DNA of 63,738 nucleotides from Bacillota bacterium (GCA_023416585.1 JAEZHM010000063.1:1-63738); one strand, 5' to 3'. Positions 33,006 to 42,194 are shown, counted from the stretch's first letter. Notes: generated from the letters alone by a model not told the origin. Numbers and translations: made by a program.

Positions 33006-33247
33006 AAGCGAAACCGGAGATTTATGCCCTGCCGCCACTGCCTAAGGGATTTGCGGAAAGTCTTGCACCTCTATTGAAGGAAGAGTTGCGGGACTTTTTG
33101 CAATCCCATGAAAAGCCTTGGCAGCAGGGCCTCAGAAACAATCCGAAAAAGGTTCCGGAAGCCGGCCTTGATCAATGGGTGGAGGGATTACCGGAGGAAG
33201 TCAGGGGCTGGGCTGTGGTGCAATTGGCCGGACTTCCCCTGAGTTGA
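33002..33247 (+). CDS. Short protein resembling the N-terminus of RsmF-type methyltransferases
   Basis: An 81-residue product with LPKGFAESLAPLLKEEL, then RDFLQSHEKPWQQGLRNNPK. This looks like the N-terminal leader of RsmF/NOL1-Sun rRNA cytosine methyltransferases (LPxxFxxxM..LL..E...F..SYxxPxxxGLRVNxLK). The catalytic SAM domain is absent, and the 78 bases that follow do not continue it in any frame I checked. It is either a remnant or a small RNA-binding protein derived from that module. The ATG overlaps the P-loop gene stop, which favours real translation. Confidence 0.55.
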   Translation: MKAKPEIYALPPLPKGFAESLAPLLKEELRDFLQSHEKPWQQGLRNNPKKVPEAGLDQWVEGLPEEVRGWAVVQLAGLPLS

Positions 33248-33325
33248 GAAAAGGTCGCCGGGGGGTGGTTGCAGAATCATTCTCCCAAGGGATTACGCAA
33301 AGGATGAAGTGGCGAGGGGTGACCT

Positions 33326-34093
33326 ATGTTGCTTGATAAGAAAGAAATGCTGAACATCGTTCGCAGCCAGCTGGCAGTTGACATGAATTGCGAACCGCAG
33401 GATTTTTTGAACGGCAGGATCGTCTTCCGCGATACAGACTCAAGGAATGGCGTCTGGCTGGACGAATGGCAAAAACCCCATTTGCGAGTCGCTACCATGG
33501 GGAAAGGAATAGTCGTCCGTGCCGACACTGATGTTTTGGCTAAGGTGAGGCCTATTCTTGCGGAAAAGTTCAGGGATGACATTTTCTCCGCTCCGTTTTT
33601 GTACGGGCATAGCCTTTACTATATCCCGGACAATGGAAGGATTGGGGAATTGCCTTGCCCTGAGGGGTTTACCCTTGAAACGCGGGAGAACGAGGATATT
33701 ATTGGTTTGTATTCCTTTCCCGGCTTTGAAAATGCGATTCGGTATGACTACCATCATCCCCGCCCGGATGTGCTGGTATTATATGCGGTGTGCGGTAATG
33801 AGATTGCGGGGATGGCCGGCGCTTCCGCCGATTGCAAAACCATGTGGCAGATCGGGATCGATGTTAAAACGCCCTATAGGGGCTGCGGGCTGGCCGCGTG
33901 CCTTGTCAGCCGCCTGGCATTCATGATCATGCAAAAGGGGATCGTTCCCTTTTATGGAACGGCTTCCTCCAATATCGCTTCCCAGGCTGTCGCCTTAAGA
34001 AGTGGGTTTTGCCCGGCATGGATGTGCAATTACAAGCATGTGCTGGATGGAAAATCACCCTATGAGGATGATGTAAAAGTAGTGTTCAGATAA
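33326..34093 (+). CDS. GNAT-family N-acetyltransferase
   Basis: A 255-residue protein with an N-terminal unassigned half and a C-terminal GNAT fold. The acetyl-CoA loop is TPYRGCGLAACLVSRLAFMI (R/QxxGxG/A type), followed by GIVPFYGTASSNIASQAVAL and RSGF, the usual last strand. The substrate is not evident. GAGGGGTGACCT precedes the ATG at 33326. It is the last gene of the cdaA transcript, closed by the terminator at 34101-34140. Confidence 0.83.
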   Translation: MLLDKKEMLNIVRSQLAVDMNCEPQDFLNGRIVFRDTDSRNGVWLDEWQKPHLRVATMGKGIVVRADTDVLAKVRPILAEKFRDDIFSAPFLYGHSLYYIPDNGRIGELPCPEGFTLETRENEDIIGLYSFPGFENAIRYDYHHPRPDVLVLYAVCGNEIAGMAGASADCKTMWQIGIDVKTPYRGCGLAACLVSRLAFMIMQKGIVPFYGTASSNIASQAVALRSGFCPAWMCNYKHVLDGKSPYEDDVKVVFR

Positions 34094-34100
34094 AATCAAA

Positions 34101-34140
34101 AAAAGGGCTTGGCTGCAAAAGTGGGCGGCCAAGCCTTTTC
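34101..34140. terminator. Bidirectional terminator
   Basis: GGGCTTGGC and GCCAAGCC arms with a 13-base loop. On the minus strand seven U follow, giving a strong terminator for the ATP-grasp gene; on the plus strand only TTTT follows. Confidence 0.85.
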
Positions 34141-34145
34141 GTATA

Positions 34146-35156
34146 CTATAGATCAATAAATTTTCTGAATTCCGTCAGTATACCGATACCGTCTGGATAG
34201 TGGGCAGCGAATTGGGGCACGGCGTGGCTGGGGAAGGAATTGCCCTCAATGAACCTGGGTCCGTCGTTTGTGATGGCTACATCCCATGCCACAAACCGCA
34301 TTTGCGGTATCTTTTTTGCAGCATCAATGCACATTTGTTTGGCTTCTTCCCAGAAGGGTACCTCAAAACCTACGATGGGCGTGCCGGTTTTGGGATGGGT
34401 TTTATACGTGTTGCCCTGCTTGTCCGCGCCGACAGTCAACAGTTTGCCGGAATCCAGGTCGACCCGCGCAGCCATGCCGCCGCAGTCCACATTGTCCATG
34501 ACCCGGCCATTGCCGATGCGCAAAAAGGCGTATACGATGCCCTGCTTCTTGTCCCCCAGCAGCGTTGCAATGCGCACGGTGTTAACGGAGGTGGGGCAAA
34601 GCATTGACAGCCTTTCGTGCTGCACCACTACTTCTTCAATAATGCCGATGCTTTTTGTTTGAAGCTGTTCCAAAAACTTCGGCATGCTTTCCTGCCAGTC
34701 GGAACGGGAAAATTTTTCGATGCCCTGGCCGCTGGAACCCTCCAATGGCTTGGAAATGATTGTCTCCTTATCAGAAAGGAATTTTTCCAACGCTTGCGCG
34801 GTGGTGTCTTTGCTGATCTCCAGCCAGTCTCTTCTTACCTTATCGGCAAATAGCGTATTAAACTCCGCCTTGTTGTCGAAGTAGTGCCAGTATTCCTTGT
34901 CGTTCATGCGCTTTACGATGCTGTTGGATATACCGCGGGTGATTTGCGTTCTGCGCTGAGCATCGTTCAAACGGTAGAACTCAGCGATCTTGTAATCCAC
35001 ATAGCCCGCGTTATAGCGTACGGCGCATTGAAGCATGTCAAAAAGAAGCCACAGACGGCTTTTGCCGCTGCGTTCTTTTACAATCTTTGTGGTCTTCCAC
35101 ATGGCCTTATAGTCCATGCGGATCAAGCGCTGGAAAAGGAACTTCAAACGGCTCAT
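34146..35156 (-). CDS. ATP-grasp protein, sugar-transfer-associated type
   Basis: A 336-residue protein of the ATP-grasp group found with surface polysaccharide genes (alpha-L-glutamate ligase-related). The ATP-binding lysine region is ETIISKPLEGSSGQGIEKF, the strand IIEEVVVQHERLSML carries the purine-contacting residues, and metal ligands are expected in RFVAWDVAITNDGPRFIEGN (Asp, Glu, Asn). It would attach an amino acid or acid group by an acyl-phosphate, with unknown acceptor. The Met at 35156 is used because CCGGAGG precedes it. It follows ychF by 13 bases. Confidence 0.82.
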   Translation of the reverse strand: MSRLKFLFQRLIRMDYKAMWKTTKIVKERSGKSRLWLLFDMLQCAVRYNAGYVDYKIAEFYRLNDAQRRTQITRGISNSIVKRMNDKEYWHYFDNKAEFNTLFADKVRRDWLEISKDTTAQALEKFLSDKETIISKPLEGSSGQGIEKFSRSDWQESMPKFLEQLQTKSIGIIEEVVVQHERLSMLCPTSVNTVRIATLLGDKKQGIVYAFLRIGNGRVMDNVDCGGMAARVDLDSGKLLTVGADKQGNTYKTHPKTGTPIVGFEVPFWEEAKQMCIDAAKKIPQMRFVAWDVAITNDGPRFIEGNSFPSHAVPQFAAHYPDGIGILTEFRKFIDL

Positions 35157-35169
35157 AGTTTCCTCCGGT

Positions 35170-36267
35170 TCATACATTGAAGCGGAACAATGTCACATCC
35201 CCATCCTGCATCACATACTCCTTGCCCTCGCTGCGTATCAGGCCCTTTTCCCGGCAGGCATTCATGCTGCCCTGGGCCACCAGCGTCTCATAGGGCACGA
35301 TCTCCGCGCGGATGAAGCCTTTTTCAAAGTCGGTATGGATTTTTCCCGCAGCCTGAGGTGCTTTGGTGCCTTTTTTAATGGTCCAGGCCCGGCACTCATC
35401 AGCCCCTGAGGTCAGGAAAGAAATAAGCCCCAGCAGCCGGTAGCAGGAGGTGACCAGCCTGTCCAGCCCGCTTTTCTCAAGGCCCAAGGCCGACAGGAAC
35501 TCAGCCTTTTCCTCCGGGGGCAGCTGGGCGATCTCTTCCTCAATGCGGGCGCTGATAACAAGCAGCTCCGCGTGCTCTTGTTTAGCGAGAGATTTCATTT
35601 TTACAACCCCGGGTATCTCATCCTCTGGCTTTGATACATCATCCTCGGCGATATTGGCGGCATAGATCACGGGCTTGGTGGTGAGCAAAAACCAGCCCTC
35701 CGCAATCTCCTTCTCCTCCTCCGCCATTAAAAAGGTGCGTGCGGGCTTGCCCTGCTCCAGATGGCTTATAAGCCTTTGGGCCAGATCGGCTTCCTGGGAA
35801 TACTTTTTGTCGCCGGACTTGATCATCTTCCGTGCCTTGTCTTCCCGGCGGGTGACGGTTTCCATGTCCGCAAAAATCAGCTCCAGGTTGATGGTCTCAA
35901 TATCCCGGGCAGGATCCACACTGCCGTCCACATGGATGATGTTTTCGTCCACAAAGCAGCGAACCACGTGGACAATTGCGTCCACCTCCCGGATGTGGGA
36001 AAGAAATTTGTTGCCTAACCCTTCGCCACGGCTCGCGCCTTTCACCAACCCTGCAATGTCCACAAATTCAATTCCTGTAGGCGTTACCTTTTTGGGGTGG
36101 TACATGTCTGCCAGCACGTTCAAACGGTCATCAGGCACCAATACGGTGCCTGTATTGGGCTCTATGGTGCAAAAGGGATAGTTGGCGGCCTGTGCCCCCG
36201 CCTGGGTAATGGCATTGAATAGGGTGCTTTTTCCTACGTTGGGCAAACCTACGACACCCAGCTTCAT
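35170..36267 (-). CDS. ychF: Redox-regulated ATPase/GTPase YchF
   Basis: A 365-residue Obg-family P-loop protein (YchF/EngD) that binds ribosomes and prefers ATP. G1 reads GLPNVGKSTLFNAITQAG, followed by G3 as FVDIAGLVKGASRGEGLGN. In the G4 position (IYAANIAEDD) the Asn-Lys-x-Asp of GTPases is missing, as expected for the family. A coiled-coil arm and the C-terminal TGS-like domain (GKIHTDFEKGFIRAEIV) complete it. The start at 36267 follows GGAAGGGG. It is the first gene of an operon with the ATP-grasp gene. Confidence 0.96.
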   Translation of the reverse strand: MKLGVVGLPNVGKSTLFNAITQAGAQAANYPFCTIEPNTGTVLVPDDRLNVLADMYHPKKVTPTGIEFVDIAGLVKGASRGEGLGNKFLSHIREVDAIVHVVRCFVDENIIHVDGSVDPARDIETINLELIFADMETVTRREDKARKMIKSGDKKYSQEADLAQRLISHLEQGKPARTFLMAEEEKEIAEGWFLLTTKPVIYAANIAEDDVSKPEDEIPGVVKMKSLAKQEHAELLVISARIEEEIAQLPPEEKAEFLSALGLEKSGLDRLVTSCYRLLGLISFLTSGADECRAWTIKKGTKAPQAAGKIHTDFEKGFIRAEIVPYETLVAQGSMNACREKGLIRSEGKEYVMQDGDVTLFRFNV

Positions 36268-36308
36268 GAACGACGCCCCTTCCTTAACATTGGAACAAGA
36301 ACGCACCT

Positions 36309-36337
36309 ATTATACTAGTTAAGATTGGGAAAAGCAA
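36309..36337 (-). promoter_or_regulatory. Promoter of ychF
   Basis: Minus strand TTGCTT (36332-36337), 17 bases, TATAAT (36309-36314). Confidence 0.6.
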
Positions 36338-36461
36338 TCTTTCCCCTGGATGGCGAGTGCATCGTCTACATGTTTGCTTCATGAAGCTGCACTTTTGGAA
36401 CTTTGTTAGGAAGGCAGCGTCCAATGATTAGCTGGAAAAAACATGGAAGGAGATACCCAAT

Positions 36462-38393
36462 ATGAAAAGGAAAAACGTAATATGCCTGCTGCTCGCCTTC
36501 TGCTTATGCATTTTGATGCTTTCCCCGGCATGGGCGCTGGAAACGGAAGATGCTGCAAAACCCCTAAGCGAAAAGGAGTTTGCCCTTTTGCTTAAGGAAT
36601 ACTTTCCCGGCTTTTCGCAAACCTCAGCAATGACATCCGATTTGCCTATTACCTATAGCCGCGCACTTGAAATATTGTGTGGGATACTTGGGTATGCGGA
36701 TATGTCAAGTGTATCCCGCCTGGCATTTGCGATAGAAAACGATCTGCTCACGGGCCTTGCGGCAGTCAGCAGCCATGAGGTTTCCAGGGAGGAGGCCAAA
36801 AGGCTGGTTTCTTCTTTTGCATCCTACCGGGAAGGGCAGATAGATGAGGCCACCCGGGATGTTGTTTCCAAAATGTCTTACGCAACGGGCATGGCAATGA
36901 TGCAGATGACGGCGCAGCCTTCGGGGCAGAGCGCCGATGCTTCCATGCCCGTGCCTTATCCATTTGTGGATTACAACGGCATGAACGACGAATCATACGG
37001 AAACGAAGAGGAGAACCGGTTCCTTACCCCGCTTGACAGCCCGTTCTCCACCTTTTCCCTGGATGTGGATACGGCCTCCTATGCCAACGTGCGCAGGTGC
37101 CTTGTGGGAGGATATCTGCCCGACAAAGGCGCTATACGCATTGAAGAAATGCTGAACTACTTTGACTATAACCTAAAAAAGCCAACTGCCGGCGAACCCG
37201 TTTCTGTTGTCACGGAACTTAACGTATGCCCTTGGAACAGGAACCATCAACTGGCCATGGTTGCGCTTTCGGGTTATGAACCGGAAAAAGCTGAACTGCC
37301 TGGCAGTAACCTTGTTTTTCTGGTGGATGTGTCCGGCTCCATGGAAGCATATAATAGGCTGCCGCTTATTCGCAAAGCACTGAAGCTGTTGGTAACACAG
37401 CTTGGTGCAAAGGATCGTGTAACTATCGTAACCTATGCCGGCACAGCTGGCGTCCTTCTTGATACCACCCCGGCGGACCTAAAGGATAAGCTGCTGGCAG
37501 CCATAGACAGCATGAACGCAGGCGGCTCCACCAATGGTGCAGGAGGGATCACGGCAGCCTATGAAAAAGCGGGTGATGCCTTTATTGAGGGTGGAAACAA
37601 CCGTATCATACTTCTTACGGACGGCGATTTCAATGTAGGCGTGCAAAGCGCAAGCGAACTGGAAGCGCTTATCACTGCAAAGCGTGATAGCGGTATATAC
37701 CTTAGCGTGCTGGGGTTTGGCATGGGCAATCTGAAGGATTATGAAATGGAAACGCTTGCGGATTGCGGCAACGGCAATTATGCTTACATCGATACGCTGA
37801 AGGAAGCCAAAAAGGTATTGGTGGATGACATGACAGGCACCATTTTCACCATCGCCAAGGATGTAAAGCTTCAGGTGGAGTTCAATCCCCAGTATGTTGA
37901 TTCCTACCGTCTGATTGGCTATGAAAACCGACTTTTACAAACGGAGGACTTCCTGGATGACAAAAAGGATGCCGGGGAAATGGGCGCAGGACATCAGATG
38001 ATCGCCTTGTATGAAATCATTCCTGCAGCGTCGGGGATGTCTGGAATCCCGGCGGCCGAATCCAGGTATCAAAAAAAATCGGTGACGGAGGTTTCGGAAA
38101 CACTGTACGTTTCCGTTCGATACAAGATGCCTGACAGCGGTAAGATGATGATGGTGGAAAGCGCTTTGAAGGCTGGCCCGGTCCCGCCGTCTATGAGCGG
38201 CACCATGGCCTTTGCCTCGGCGGTCGCAGAGTTTGGACTCATTCTGAAGGATTCCCTCTATAAAGGAGAGGCAAACCTGGAAAGCGTGATCGACCGCGCC
38301 CTTTTAAATCGAGAGGAGGATGCGTACGGATATCGAGCGGAATTTGTACAGCTTGCGGACCTTATAAGGCTCCTTCAGGAGAATGAAAAGTGA
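36462..38393 (+). CDS. Secreted von Willebrand factor A protein (YfbK type)
   Basis: A 643-residue secreted protein. A signal peptide (about 1-26, ending SPAWA) is followed by a region (about 35-125) that resembles S-layer-homology modules (ITYSRALEILCGILGY, FAIENDLLTGL). Next comes the YfbK-type N-terminal part (PFSTFSLDVDTASYANVRRC, IRIEEMLNYFDY), the VWA domain with a complete MIDAS (DVSGSM at 289-294, then a Thr and Asp further on) and the DUF3520-like C-terminus. It has no lipobox. If the first region binds wall polymers, the protein is held at the surface. GGAGATACCC precedes the ATG. Monocistronic. Confidence 0.87.
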   Translation: MKRKNVICLLLAFCLCILMLSPAWALETEDAAKPLSEKEFALLLKEYFPGFSQTSAMTSDLPITYSRALEILCGILGYADMSSVSRLAFAIENDLLTGLAAVSSHEVSREEAKRLVSSFASYREGQIDEATRDVVSKMSYATGMAMMQMTAQPSGQSADASMPVPYPFVDYNGMNDESYGNEEENRFLTPLDSPFSTFSLDVDTASYANVRRCLVGGYLPDKGAIRIEEMLNYFDYNLKKPTAGEPVSVVTELNVCPWNRNHQLAMVALSGYEPEKAELPGSNLVFLVDVSGSMEAYNRLPLIRKALKLLVTQLGAKDRVTIVTYAGTAGVLLDTTPADLKDKLLAAIDSMNAGGSTNGAGGITAAYEKAGDAFIEGGNNRIILLTDGDFNVGVQSASELEALITAKRDSGIYLSVLGFGMGNLKDYEMETLADCGNGNYAYIDTLKEAKKVLVDDMTGTIFTIAKDVKLQVEFNPQYVDSYRLIGYENRLLQTEDFLDDKKDAGEMGAGHQMIALYEIIPAASGMSGIPAAESRYQKKSVTEVSETLYVSVRYKMPDSGKMMMVESALKAGPVPPSMSGTMAFASAVAEFGLILKDSLYKGEANLESVIDRALLNREEDAYGYRAEFVQLADLIRLLQENEK

Positions 38394-38442
38394 CCTGGTG
38401 GCTGACTTTGAAAACAGGGCGTGAAAAAAAGGGGAAGTTTTG

Positions 38443-38479
38443 TCTCCCGCGTGACAGGCGTGGGAGATTCATGTATAAT
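38443..38479 (+). promoter_or_regulatory. uppP promoter overlapped by a hairpin
   Basis: GTGACA (38451-38456), 17 bases, TATAAT (38474-38479). The -35 lies in the loop and arms of an inverted repeat (38443-38451 paired to 38459-38467, TCTCCC/GGGAGA), which could be an operator. Confidence 0.65.
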
Positions 38480-38514
38480 AGGCGCTGATTGAAAAGCGAA
38501 GGAAGGATATAACA

Positions 38515-39372
38515 ATGACGATACTTCAGGCCGCCATTCTAGGCCTGGTGCAGGGGCTCGCGGAGTTTCTGCCCATCTCCTCCAGCGGACATCTTATCTT
38601 GGCCCGGGCCATTATGGGTATCGCCGATCAGGCGGAGGCGCCGGTCTACCTGATTCTGGATATTCTGCTGCATGCGGGAACACTGATTGCCGTGATCGTG
38701 GTGTTTTGGAAAGATTGGATGGCGATTTTGCGCAACCTGTTCAAATCAAAGACACTTTTGCTGTTGTTTATTGCTTCTGTTCCAGCGCTTATTATCGCCC
38801 TGGTATTCAATAAAGTGTTGGAGAACCTTTTTTCAGGCTGGTTTGTGGGCTTTGCGTTCCTGGTCACCGGCGCGTTCATGCTACTGGCAGAAAAGCTTAG
38901 CAAGCGGGGCGGCAAGCATGTTAAACGGGCTGACGAACCCAGTTACAAGCATGCCGTATCCATGGGTTGCATGCAGGCCGTGGCGCTGCTCCCAGGCGTC
39001 AGCCGCAGCGGATCCACACTGCTGGGCGGCATTGCCTCGGGCCTTACGCGTGAGGCGGCCGCCAAATTCTCCTTCATGATGAGTGCTCCTGCCATTCTGG
39101 GCAGCCTTCTCATTGAGGGGAAAAGTGCTCTGGAAAATGGATATTTTCAACAGTTGGAGATATCGACCGTGATCGTTGGCATGCTGGTGGCTGCCGTCAG
39201 CGGCTATCTGGCCATCCGGTTCATGCTGAAGCTGATCAACCGCATATCCCTTAGCTGGTTTGCGCTGTATGTGGCGGTGCTTGGTATAGCTGTACTCGTT
39301 TTGCAGCTTGCATTGCCGGGCTTTTTGCCGCTCCCGGCGTTCTTTGGCGGCAGCGCTACACCCTTATCATGA
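38515..39372 (+). CDS. uppP: Undecaprenyl-diphosphatase (BacA/UppP)
   Basis: A 285-residue polytopic membrane enzyme that recycles undecaprenyl pyrophosphate, the lipid carrier of wall synthesis; extra copies confer bacitracin resistance. Both signatures are present: GLAEFLPISSSGHL with Glu17 and the Ser cluster at 22-24, and LLPGVSRSGSTLLGG near residue 160 with the catalytic Arg. About eight membrane segments are seen. GAAGGA precedes the ATG. It stands alone between its own promoter and the GntP gene. Confidence 0.97.
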   Translation: MTILQAAILGLVQGLAEFLPISSSGHLILARAIMGIADQAEAPVYLILDILLHAGTLIAVIVVFWKDWMAILRNLFKSKTLLLLFIASVPALIIALVFNKVLENLFSGWFVGFAFLVTGAFMLLAEKLSKRGGKHVKRADEPSYKHAVSMGCMQAVALLPGVSRSGSTLLGGIASGLTREAAAKFSFMMSAPAILGSLLIEGKSALENGYFQQLEISTVIVGMLVAAVSGYLAIRFMLKLINRISLSWFALYVAVLGIAVLVLQLALPGFLPLPAFFGGSATPLS

Positions 39373-39518
39373 ATCCGGACCTACTATTAGCTTATATTGA
39401 ATGATATTGAACACATAGGACACAATAGGAGGTAGAGAGAAAGGCCGTAATATGAAGCTGAGGCGAAGGGCAAAGCCCGGTTTCAAAGGCCGGATGAAAA
39501 CGCGAGGGGGCCTTATGT

Positions 39519-40895
39519 ATGTCGGGTATACCGCTGTTGATTGCATTTGTGATCATGGTCATTATTATGATCGTTGCTATCTCGAAATTCAGGCTGCATC
39601 CCTTTCTATCGCTGATGGGCACATCGCTGATACTGGCCTTTTTGGGCGGTATCCCCATCACCAAAATACCGGGAGTGATCGGCGCGGGCTTCTCAGGAGC
39701 GTTCTCCAGCCTTGGCATTGTCATTATTCTGGGTGCCATGATCGGTTATTTTCTGGAAAAGACCGGCGCGGCGTTGAAAATGGCGGATTATGTTGTGCGA
39801 AGGGTAGGGAAGAAGCATCCTGAACTGGCAATTCTTCTGATGGGCTGGATCGTTTCCATTCCCGTGTTCTGCGACAGCGGATTTGTGATATTGAATCCCA
39901 TCCGGCGCGCCATCACCAAAAAAACAGGCGTGTCCAGCATTGCCATGACAGTGGCATTGTCCGCCGGTCTGTATACTTCTCATGTGCTTATCCCGCCTAC
40001 GCCGGGTCCGATTGCCGCGGCAGGAACGCTGGGCATCGGCAATAATATGCTGCTGGTGATTGGTGTGGGAGCGCTTGTCTCCATCCCGTGTCTGATTGCC
40101 GCATACCTGTATGCCATATTCATCGGCAAGCGGGTTAAATCCGCTGAGGATGATGATAAGGACGAATCTGTAAAAAGCTATGAGGAGTTGGTGAAGGAAT
40201 ATGGCAAGCTTCCAGGTACAGCCGCATCCTTCACCCCGATCGTTTTACCCGTGGTGCTCATGAGTCTGAGTTCCGTCTTCTCTATTCTGGGCCTCACAGG
40301 GCCGATTGCCGATGTATTTGCCTTCCTTGGCACGCCAATGATTGCTCTGGCGGTGGGGTTGCTTTTCAGCATCGGTTTGCTGTCCGCCGCCCACAAGATG
40401 AAGGAGTTCCATGGCCTTACGGAGGAAACGCTGAAAACCGTGGGACCTATCCTGTTCGTTACAGCAGCCGGCGGTGTGCTGGGAAAGGTCATTACCGAAG
40501 CCGGCATCACCACCTTTATTTCGCAGAATGCTGGGTTCCTGACCAGTGTTGGCGTGTTCTTCCCGTTCCTCCTGGCTGCCATATTGAAGACTGCGCAAGG
40601 CTCTTCCACGGTAGCCATCATTACAACCGCCAGCGTCATGGGTGCTTTCTCCGCGCCTGGTTCCCTTATGCAAAGCCTGGGCTTTACAACGCCGATGGCT
40701 GCCGCATTCACAGTCATGGCAATCGGCGCGGGCTCCATGACCGTTTCCCACGCTAACGACTCTTACTTTTGGGTGGTGACCAACTTTGGCAGGATTAAGG
40801 CGGAGGATGGGTATAAGACACAGACCGTCGTTACGCTGATCATGGGCATTGTGGCCATTCTGTTCATTTGGCTGCTTTCCATGTTTGTTTTTTAA
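39519..40895 (+). CDS. GntP-family gluconate/glycerate permease
   Basis: A 458-residue transporter of the GntP family (gluconate:H+ symporters and related permeases for glycerate or hydroxy acids). It has about twelve membrane segments with family stretches MGWIVSIPVFCDSGFVILNP, HVLIPPTPGPIAAAGTLGI, LKTAQGSSTVAIITTASVM and SMTVSHANDSYFWVV. Because a glycerate kinase follows after 51 bases, glycerate is the likeliest substrate; this is inferred from context. AGGGGG is eight bases before the ATG. Confidence 0.93.
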   Translation: MSGIPLLIAFVIMVIIMIVAISKFRLHPFLSLMGTSLILAFLGGIPITKIPGVIGAGFSGAFSSLGIVIILGAMIGYFLEKTGAALKMADYVVRRVGKKHPELAILLMGWIVSIPVFCDSGFVILNPIRRAITKKTGVSSIAMTVALSAGLYTSHVLIPPTPGPIAAAGTLGIGNNMLLVIGVGALVSIPCLIAAYLYAIFIGKRVKSAEDDDKDESVKSYEELVKEYGKLPGTAASFTPIVLPVVLMSLSSVFSILGLTGPIADVFAFLGTPMIALAVGLLFSIGLLSAAHKMKEFHGLTEETLKTVGPILFVTAAGGVLGKVITEAGITTFISQNAGFLTSVGVFFPFLLAAILKTAQGSSTVAIITTASVMGAFSAPGSLMQSLGFTTPMAAAFTVMAIGAGSMTVSHANDSYFWVVTNFGRIKAEDGYKTQTVVTLIMGIVAILFIWLLSMFVF

Positions 40896-40946
40896 CTGTA
40901 GTGGATACAGCTTTATATTAATCACGAATGAAGGTGAGGCTTTCCT

Positions 40947-42194
40947 ATGACGACTCTTAAAGAGGATGCCCAGGCCATTATAAAAGCGGCTATTGACGCC
41001 GTTCTGCCGGAGGCTGCGGTGGAAAGGGCGCTTGCCCGGCATGATATCCAGGGGGAAGCGGTTATCGTCTCCATTGGAAAAGCTGCTTGGCGGATGGCCA
41101 AAGCGGCTATGGGCGTGCTTCAAGACAAGGTATCGGGCGGGATCGTCATCACTAAATACGGCCATGCGCTTGAAGATATTCCGGGTCTTATCATCGTGGA
41201 GGCCGGCCACCCCGTGCCGGATGAGAATGGCGTGCGCGCAGCCAGGGAAGCCATACGCATGGTAGCCGGGTTAAAAAGGGAGCAGACGGTGGTTTTCCTC
41301 GTATCCGGGGGTGGTTCAGCGCTGTTTGAACTGCCGCTGGACGGGATAACCCTTTCGGACATTGCGGATATCACCAAACAGCTTTTAGCTTGTGGCGCTA
41401 ACATAGTAGAGATCAATACTATCCGAAAGCACCTGTCCCAGGTGAAGGGCGGACGGTTTGCGTTGAAATGTGCTCCGGCACATGTGCTCTCCATCGTGCT
41501 GAGCGATGTGCTGAATGATCCTTTGGACAGCATCGCCTCTGGTCCAGCCTATCCCGACAGTTCTACGGTAGACGATGCTCTGGAAATTGTGAAAAGGTAC
41601 AACCTGAAGGTATCCGATTCCGTGCTGGAGCTTTTAGCGCAGGAAACGCCCAAAGTGCTTGTCAATGTCACATCAGAAATTACGGGGAATGTGAATGAGC
41701 TTTGCCGCGGCGCAAAACTGGCTGCTGAGGCCCTGGGATACGATACGCTTCTGTTAACCACCACGCTGGATGTGGAGGCAAAAGAGGCGGGCGGCTTCCT
41801 GGCTGCCATCGCCAGGCAGATACAGAAAACAGGGCAGCCTGCAAAGCCACCCTGCGCGGTGATTATGGGCGGGGAAACCGTGGTGCATCTGCATGGTCAC
41901 GGCAAGGGCGGACGCAATCAGGAACTGGCTCTCGCCGCCGCCAAGGGGATAGACGGGCTTGAAAATACGCTGGTGCTTTCCGTGGGTTCCGACGGTACGG
42001 ACGGCCCCACCGACGCGGCCGGCGGTATGGTGACAGGTGAGTTTGCCGCCACATGCTATGAGATGGGGATCGACCTTGACGCTCATCTGAATGACAACAA
42101 CTCCTATCATGTGCTCAAGGCAGCTGGGGGACTGGTAGTCACCGGGCCTACGGGAACGAATGTAAATGATTTGATGATGGTGTTGTGCCGGTAA
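40947..42194 (+). CDS. Glycerate kinase, MOFRL type
   Basis: A 415-residue member of the GckA/TtuD (MOFRL) family, which phosphorylates D-glycerate, usually at C2. The N-terminal domain (VIVSIGKAAWRMAKAAMGVL, LVSGGGSALFELPLDG, VEINTIRKHLSQVKGGRFA, LSDVLNDPLDSIASGPAYPD) is typical. The C-terminal MOFRL part reads GGRNQELALAAAKGIDGLEN and SVGSDGTDGPTDAAGGMV. Together with the GntP permease it would bring glycerate into lower glycolysis. GAAGGTGAGG precedes the ATG; a strong terminator follows. Confidence 0.94.
   Translation: MTTLKEDAQAIIKAAIDAVLPEAAVERALARHDIQGEAVIVSIGKAAWRMAKAAMGVLQDKVSGGIVITKYGHALEDIPGLIIVEAGHPVPDENGVRAAREAIRMVAGLKREQTVVFLVSGGGSALFELPLDGITLSDIADITKQLLACGANIVEINTIRKHLSQVKGGRFALKCAPAHVLSIVLSDVLNDPLDSIASGPAYPDSSTVDDALEIVKRYNLKVSDSVLELLAQETPKVLVNVTSEITGNVNELCRGAKLAAEALGYDTLLLTTTLDVEAKEAGGFLAAIARQIQKTGQPAKPPCAVIMGGETVVHLHGHGKGGRNQELALAAAKGIDGLENTLVLSVGSDGTDGPTDAAGGMVTGEFAATCYEMGIDLDAHLNDNNSYHVLKAAGGLVVTGPTGTNVNDLMMVLCR

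Noticed and set aside
39452..39823. Frame starting upstream of and overlapping the GntP permease gene
   Set aside because: It overlaps a well-supported permease in another frame and its later part is a shadow of that gene; an upstream leader peptide cannot be excluded.
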